Shown in pieces: positions 61,260-64,000 of a stretch of DNA of 64,000 nt. The stretch comes from JBMOPD01 sp049323615 (GTDB lineage: Bacteria > Bacillota > Desulfotomaculia > Desulfotomaculales > Desulfocucumaceae): NCBI GenBank assembly GCA_049323615.1, contig JBMOPD010000019.1, forward strand, positions 1 to 64,000, read 5' to 3'. A model generated the notes under the pieces. It had not been told where the DNA came from and did not search any database. It was given only the letters and a program-made list of their open reading frames with translations. The position numbers and the translations under genes were made by a program. Position 1 is the first letter of the stretch; the number at the start of each line of letters is the position of its first letter.

Positions 61260-61324
61260 GGGGACGGTTCGAGCGTCCCCGAAGCGTAGCGAAGGGCCGA
61301 AGGGAAGACGATGGAACCGTCCCC
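61260..61324. repeat. GGGGACGGTTC hairpin repeat
   Basis: Arms GGGGACGGTTC (61260-61270) and GAACCGTCCCC (61314-61324) are exact inverted copies; the loop has a second GCGTCCCC. This looks like a small non-autonomous palindromic repeat of the type common in Peptococcaceae. The rest of 61169-61559 shows no gene. Confidence 0.6.
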
Positions 61325-61559
61325 GTGGCGGTCGCAGCTTAATACCTTAATTGCACCTCCTGGTTATGAACTATATTTCGTTACGATAATAATATCATAT
61401 CCGGGTATTGTCAATACCAAATATTTTCTCCATTTAAACAAGGACGCCCGGACCATCCCCCAAATACACCTGCGGCAGCCGAATTCCAGAACTTTTCAGG
61501 GGCTTTACAAGTTGACGCCGGGCAATTAACTGTGTTACAATTTTATTTGCATCAATCCG

Positions 61560-61648
61560 GCCGGAGTGGCGGAACAGGCAGACGCAAGGGACTTAAAATC
61601 CCTCGGGTGGTCACACCCGTACCGGTTCAAGTCCGGTCTCCGGCACCA
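61560..61648 (+). tRNA. tRNA-Leu (anticodon UAA), CCA encoded
   Basis: Acceptor arms GCCGGAG and CTCCGGC pair fully. The anticodon stem AGGGA/TCCCT encloses loop CTTAAAA with anticodon TAA. A long variable arm (CGGGTGGTCACACCCG) marks the Leu class, and GGTTCAAGTCC is the T arm. CCA is encoded at the end. The 3' 61 bases recur at 63424, making this gene the attachment site of an integrated element. Confidence 0.96.
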
Positions 61649-61654
61649 TAAAAT

Positions 61655-61676
61655 AAAGGCCCGAGGGCCTTTTATA
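61655..61676 (+). terminator. tRNA-Leu terminator
   Basis: AAAGGCCC-GGGCCTTT stem closely after the tRNA, with TTTTAT tail. Confidence 0.7.
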
Positions 61677-61773
61677 GTTTACGTAATCGTCTGTGGAAAT
61701 CAGCGAAAGGAGACAAAATGGGGACACTGGTTGACGGCAAACTTAACCTAACACACTTCGGGGGATTCATGAG

Positions 61774-61872
61774 ATGAGCAAACCGCACCAAACAATACCC
61801 AACAGGGCCAAACTGATAAACCATGAATGCCTTACATGCCAAGTCTTTCCCTGTTTTCGCAAAACTATATAA
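61774..61872 (+). CDS. Tiny Cys-containing protein (32 aa)
   Basis: ATG with GGGGG nine bases upstream opens a 32-residue frame that ends just before a strong terminator. Three Cys lie in CLTCQVFPCF, a possible metal site. No family recognised. Compact layout of ribosome site, frame and terminator supports a true small gene within the integrated element, with possible antitoxin or regulatory use. Confidence 0.45.
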   Translation: MSKPHQTIPNRAKLINHECLTCQVFPCFRKTI

Positions 61873-61880
61873 GAAAGTTT

Positions 61881-61920
61881 AAGGGCCAGGTTTCTAACCC
61901 CTGGCCCTTTTGCTTTGCTT
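61881..61920 (+). terminator. Terminator after the 32-aa gene
   Basis: AAGGGCCAG-n11-CTGGCCCTT followed by a T-rich stretch. Confidence 0.75.
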
Positions 61921-61927
61921 GTTGTTG

Positions 61928-62230
61928 GCCGTTGATACTAATGACTATGTTAACTGGGCAGAAGTCGTTGTTTTGGCTCCTAATAAAAAGGCAGATACTT
62001 TAATCGAAAACGAACTGGAACCGATTAAGAAACTTCTTCATGTTATACTGCCGGGATGGACAGAAAGGGAAGATTGGTTAAGAAATAGCTTTAAAAGCCT
62101 TCCAGCGTTAATTAATAAAGATAACTGGAAAATAAAGCTAGATTATTCTGCCAAAACAGGACTATCATTAGTGGCTAGCCAAAATTTGCCAACTACTATG
62201 AAGGTTAATTCCCCAGAAGCATCGGTGTCT
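61928..62230 (+). pseudogene. Possible gene fragment in the element
   Basis: An open stretch of about 95 residues with ordinary AT-rich codon use (WAEVVVLAPNKKADTLIENE, then WTEREDWLRNSFKSLPAL). It has no start codon or ribosome site; the open frame begins in the preceding terminator and runs on into GC-rich, hairpin-bearing DNA. It looks like the middle of a gene cut on both sides. No family recognised. Confidence 0.3.
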
Positions 62231-62415
62231 CGCCCTGCAAGCTCCGACAAAGCAACATCCCCAAGAGATTTTGAAAAACTATACCTGCCGGTGGTTTTTC
62301 GTTTTCCCTGGGGGCGTCCTGGGAAGCCGGGGGCGGGAAACGGCGACGGGCAGGAAAAGGGACAGGCTGGATCGGGTTGGTTATTGGAACGAACAAAGCG
62401 GAGAAGAAGATTTAT

Positions 62416-62451
62416 AAAAAGCGGGAGACACGGTTTGATTGCCGTGTCTCC
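62416..62451 (-). terminator. Terminator, minus strand
   Basis: GGAGACACGG and CCGTGTCTCC pair over ten bases; on the minus strand a run of T follows. It is placed to stop the nuclease transcript, about 260 bases past that gene. Confidence 0.6.
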
Positions 62452-62714
62452 TTCCTCGAAAGAATCTTTCGGCAGGGTGGCCCTCCTGCATCTCCTAACG
62501 CCAACGGCGGGCGGCGGCTGCCTGTTCCGCTCCTCAAAAGATCCTTTCATTATATTCTATGCCAGCTATTTACAGAATATACCATACGTTCCTGCTTCTT
62601 ATTATGGTGATAATAACATAATCACAGGGAATTTTGCAAGACCAGTTAATTCTTAAAATAACCAAAACAGACCTTAAAAATAACTTTAAACCAAAAACCT
62701 CAACGGTTAAGAGT

Positions 62715-63086
62715 TTAATACTTTTTAAGGGCATTCCTCTTGCGGTATTGCTCAACTTTTCCTGGATTCATTTCAAAAATAGTCCTCGCAAAAAACGATC
62801 CCTTGCCAGAAACCCGTACCGCCACCACAACGTGCCTATCAAATATTTTGATATATTGTATAGATCCGTTGGTGGGGTGTAAAGCAACATAATCCGGAGA
62901 CGATAAAACATTTTTTATGTAAGGAAAATATTTGCAAAAATCCTTGGGATGTTCTTTTTTCATATGTTCAATATTGGTTTCGCCGAGAAAAATTGGTGTC
63001 CCTGGCAAAACCGATAAACCCAATAAGTCAATTACTCTTTGGTTTATTTGACCTATTATTTTAGGCGGTTTGTTAATTTCATCCAT
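62715..63086 (-). CDS. PBECR-type nuclease (phage-Barnase-EndoU-ColicinE5/D-RelE-like) protein
   Basis: A 123-residue protein whose body (LPGTPIFLGETNIEHMKKEHP, given as PIFLGETNIEHMKKEHP; PDYVALHPTNGSIQYIKIF; VAVRVSGKGSFFARTIFEM) matches the PBECR toxin-nuclease group. The conserved His after N-x-x, the S/T-I-x-Y-x-K strand and the F-A-R-T end are visible. These are RNase-like domains in phage and polymorphic toxin systems. Good ribosome site (GGGGAAC). It is stand-alone, and an immunity gene is not obvious; the 32-residue protein is a weak candidate. AT-rich relative to the chromosome. Confidence 0.72.
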   Translation of the reverse strand: MDEINKPPKIIGQINQRVIDLLGLSVLPGTPIFLGETNIEHMKKEHPKDFCKYFPYIKNVLSSPDYVALHPTNGSIQYIKIFDRHVVVAVRVSGKGSFFARTIFEMNPGKVEQYRKRNALKKY

Positions 63087-63423
63087 AATGTTCCCCGGTT
63101 TTTTTCTGATTGTATGTTAACTAATTAAAAACATTAAGATAATTTTACCACAATGCGGCCTTTTTGTTGAGCAAAACCGATCGGGGGACCTCTTAGCAGC
63201 GCGGCTGACACCCCCCCCACCGGGGGCGGCGGGATTTTGGGGACAGCAAGCCCGGAAATCCTTGAGGCTGTATGCTAAACGCCATAGCGAAATGGGGACA
63301 CTTTGGGGACACAAAGGGGACAAACTGCCCAAAACGACACCTAACCAGACTAGACGGTAAACCAAAAAAACCTTATTTGACAAGCCTTGCCGAACTTCGC
63401 AAACTATACCGAAGGGGCTTAAT
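63087..63423. other. Element region without clear gene
   Basis: No supported gene. It has a TGGGGACACTTTGGGGACACAAAGGGG repeat-like stretch near 63291 (three GGGGACA units); a single AATGGGGACAC also occurs at 61717 near the other end. These could be recombinase arm sites or chance. Confidence 0.35.
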
Positions 63424-63484
63424 GGGACTTAAAATCCCTCGGGTGGTCACACCCGTACCGGTTCAAGTCCGGTCTCCGGCACCA
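63424..63484 (+). repeat. Distal attachment site: 61-bp copy of tRNA-Leu 3' end
   Basis: Identical over 61 bases to the anticodon-arm-to-CCA part of the tRNA gene. The 5' half of a tRNA is missing, so it is not a gene. Confidence 0.9.
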
Positions 63485-63533
63485 GAAAAACCACTAATAA
63501 CTCAAGCGGTTAAAGTAGATAAAAAGAGAAAGA

Positions 63534-63559
63534 GAAAACGCCGTAAAAAGGGCGTTTTC
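63534..63559. terminator. Terminator beyond the attachment site
   Basis: GAAAACGCC-n8-GGCGTTTTC. It may be the original tRNA-Leu terminator before integration and can also stop the DUF2680-like gene on the minus strand. Confidence 0.65.
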
Positions 63560-63621
63560 GAGTTTAACAGTGCAGTTGGGAGAAACGGGTTTTTCTTTGG
63601 GAAAATCAGGGGGGATATCTG

Positions 63622-64000
63622 TTAATTGCCAGTTCCGGGAGCGGGGTTACTAAGGCGTTGTTCCATCTTTTGTATCATCTTATCGACCTGCTCCTGGGTC
63701 AGCTTGCCTTCGGAAACTGCCTTGGCCAGAGCTTCCTTTTTCATTTCCAGCATCTTCTGGTTGAACTGTTCAGCAGTCAGCCCATGATCGGTGATAATTT
63801 GTGGCAGCTTTTTGCCAGACTGAAATTCCGCCTTAAGCTGATCCGGTGTTATGCCAAGAACTTTGGCCATGTCATCGTTAAAGTTGCGGCCACCTTCTTT
63901 AAAACCAGGTTTCCTATCATGTTTTTTACCGTGAAAATCACCAAACCAGCCAAAGTTTTCATTTGGTCTGGCAGCAATTTTGTCGGCTTGTTCCTGTGTA
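63622..64000 (-). CDS. DUF2680-like protein, 5' end outside window
   Basis: The frame stays open to the right edge, so at least 125 residues are visible. It has LTxEQxxKM-type repeats: TQEQADKIAARP at the edge and EGKLTQEQVDKMIQKMEQRL near the C terminus, separated by DMAKVLGITPDQLKAEFQSG. This is the DUF2680 (YckD-like) pattern, usually of secreted proteins, so a signal peptide is expected beyond the window. A His/Gly/Lys-rich stretch (FHGKKHDRKPGFKEGG) lies between. Confidence 0.75.
   Translation of the reverse strand, partial: TQEQADKIAARPNENFGWFGDFHGKKHDRKPGFKEGGRNFNDDMAKVLGITPDQLKAEFQSGKKLPQIITDHGLTAEQFNQKMLEMKKEALAKAVSEGKLTQEQVDKMIQKMEQRLSNPAPGTGN

Larger units (their letters stand above)
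61588..63484 (+). mobile_element. Integrated element remnant in tRNA-Leu
   Basis: The exact 61-base direct repeat (61588-61648 and 63424-63484) of the tRNA 3' end is the usual product of site-specific integration. The 1.8 kb between holds a PBECR-type nuclease gene, a 32-residue Cys protein, a gene fragment and no integrase, so it has lost its own mobility genes. Parts are AT-richer than the flanks. Confidence 0.8.

Noticed and set aside
62143..62550. 135-codon minus-strand frame in the tRNA island
   Set aside because: It crosses a terminator hairpin, is Pro/Arg-rich without motifs and overlaps an open stretch on the other strand; neither is convincing over the GC-rich part.
63117..63383. 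88-codon minus-strand frame inside the tRNA island
   Set aside because: It consists largely of repeat-like GGGGACA DNA and a C-rich run; no ribosome site or motif.
63424..63484. Second tRNA-Leu gene
   Set aside because: Only the 3' 61 bases are present; no matching 5' acceptor and D arm precede it.

Overview
The window reads as chromosome of an endospore-forming, Gram-positive sulfate reducer of the Desulfotomaculum/Pelotomaculum type (Peptococcaceae sensu lato). This rests on the dissimilatory sulfate-reduction cluster in its Gram-positive layout (sat, aprBA, qmoAB followed by hdrCB in place of qmoC), a Firmicutes-style division and cell-wall (dcw) cluster with an SpoVD-like PBP carrying PASTA domains and an FtsW/SpoVE gene, a meso-DAP-type MurE, and strong GGAGG ribosome sites with frequent TTG and GTG starts. 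The species cannot be named from sequence reading alone.

Layout. Bases 1-740 hold a 50-residue protein of unknown function and the remnant of a phage-type integrase. Bases 737-16784 are the dcw cluster on the minus strand: mraZ, rsmH, ftsL, spoVD-like, murE, murF, mraY, murD, ftsW/spoVE, murG, murC, murB, murA, preceded by a sigma-A-like promoter and four decamer boxes of the MraZ-operator type. Bases 17089-22395 (minus) hold a DUF4912 protein, a GH57-GT4 fusion, a MetE/UROD-like protein and a PHP phosphatase. Bases 22671-26845 (minus) carry Fur, a D,D-carboxypeptidase and FeoAB, with a 13-bp palindrome inside the feoA promoter region. Bases 26918-29948 (plus) contain a small protein, an MFS transporter that overlaps a GH18 fragment, and a polysaccharide deacetylase fused to a YkoP-like domain. 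Bases 29959-33954 (minus) form the complete [FeFe]-hydrogenase maturation operon (TM1266-type regulator, hydF, hydE, hydG), with a candidate structured RNA upstream. Bases 34597-38348 (plus) hold an acyl-CoA synthetase and an IS1634-like element with a probably damaged transposase.

Bases 38370-43992 (plus) look like a sulfur-anion transport and sensing island: TauE/SafE permease, CBS-pair protein, histidine kinase, stand-alone receiver, TIGR02186-like membrane protein, YezD-like protein and YlbF-like protein. Bases 44117-53474 (minus) are the energy-conserving sulfate activation and reduction cluster. Sat makes APS, AprBA reduces it to sulfite, and QmoAB-HdrCB supplies electrons from the membrane or soluble pool. 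Directly upstream, bases 53893-58529 (minus) hold a second, diverged set: an AprA-like flavoprotein, a shortened AprB-like ferredoxin and an HdrA/Qmo-like flavoprotein with an MvhD-type tail. This paralogous AprBA-Hdr module is the best candidate for an under-described system in the window.

Bases 59029-61168 hold a YkgJ-type Cys-cluster protein, two small unknowns and a His-tailed NifX/NifB-like protein. At 61560 a tRNA-Leu(UAA) gene begins. Its 3' 61 bases are repeated exactly at 63424-63484, so a roughly 1.8-kb integrated remnant lies between them, carrying a PBECR-type nuclease toxin candidate and a tiny Cys-rich protein. A DUF2680-like gene runs off the right edge.
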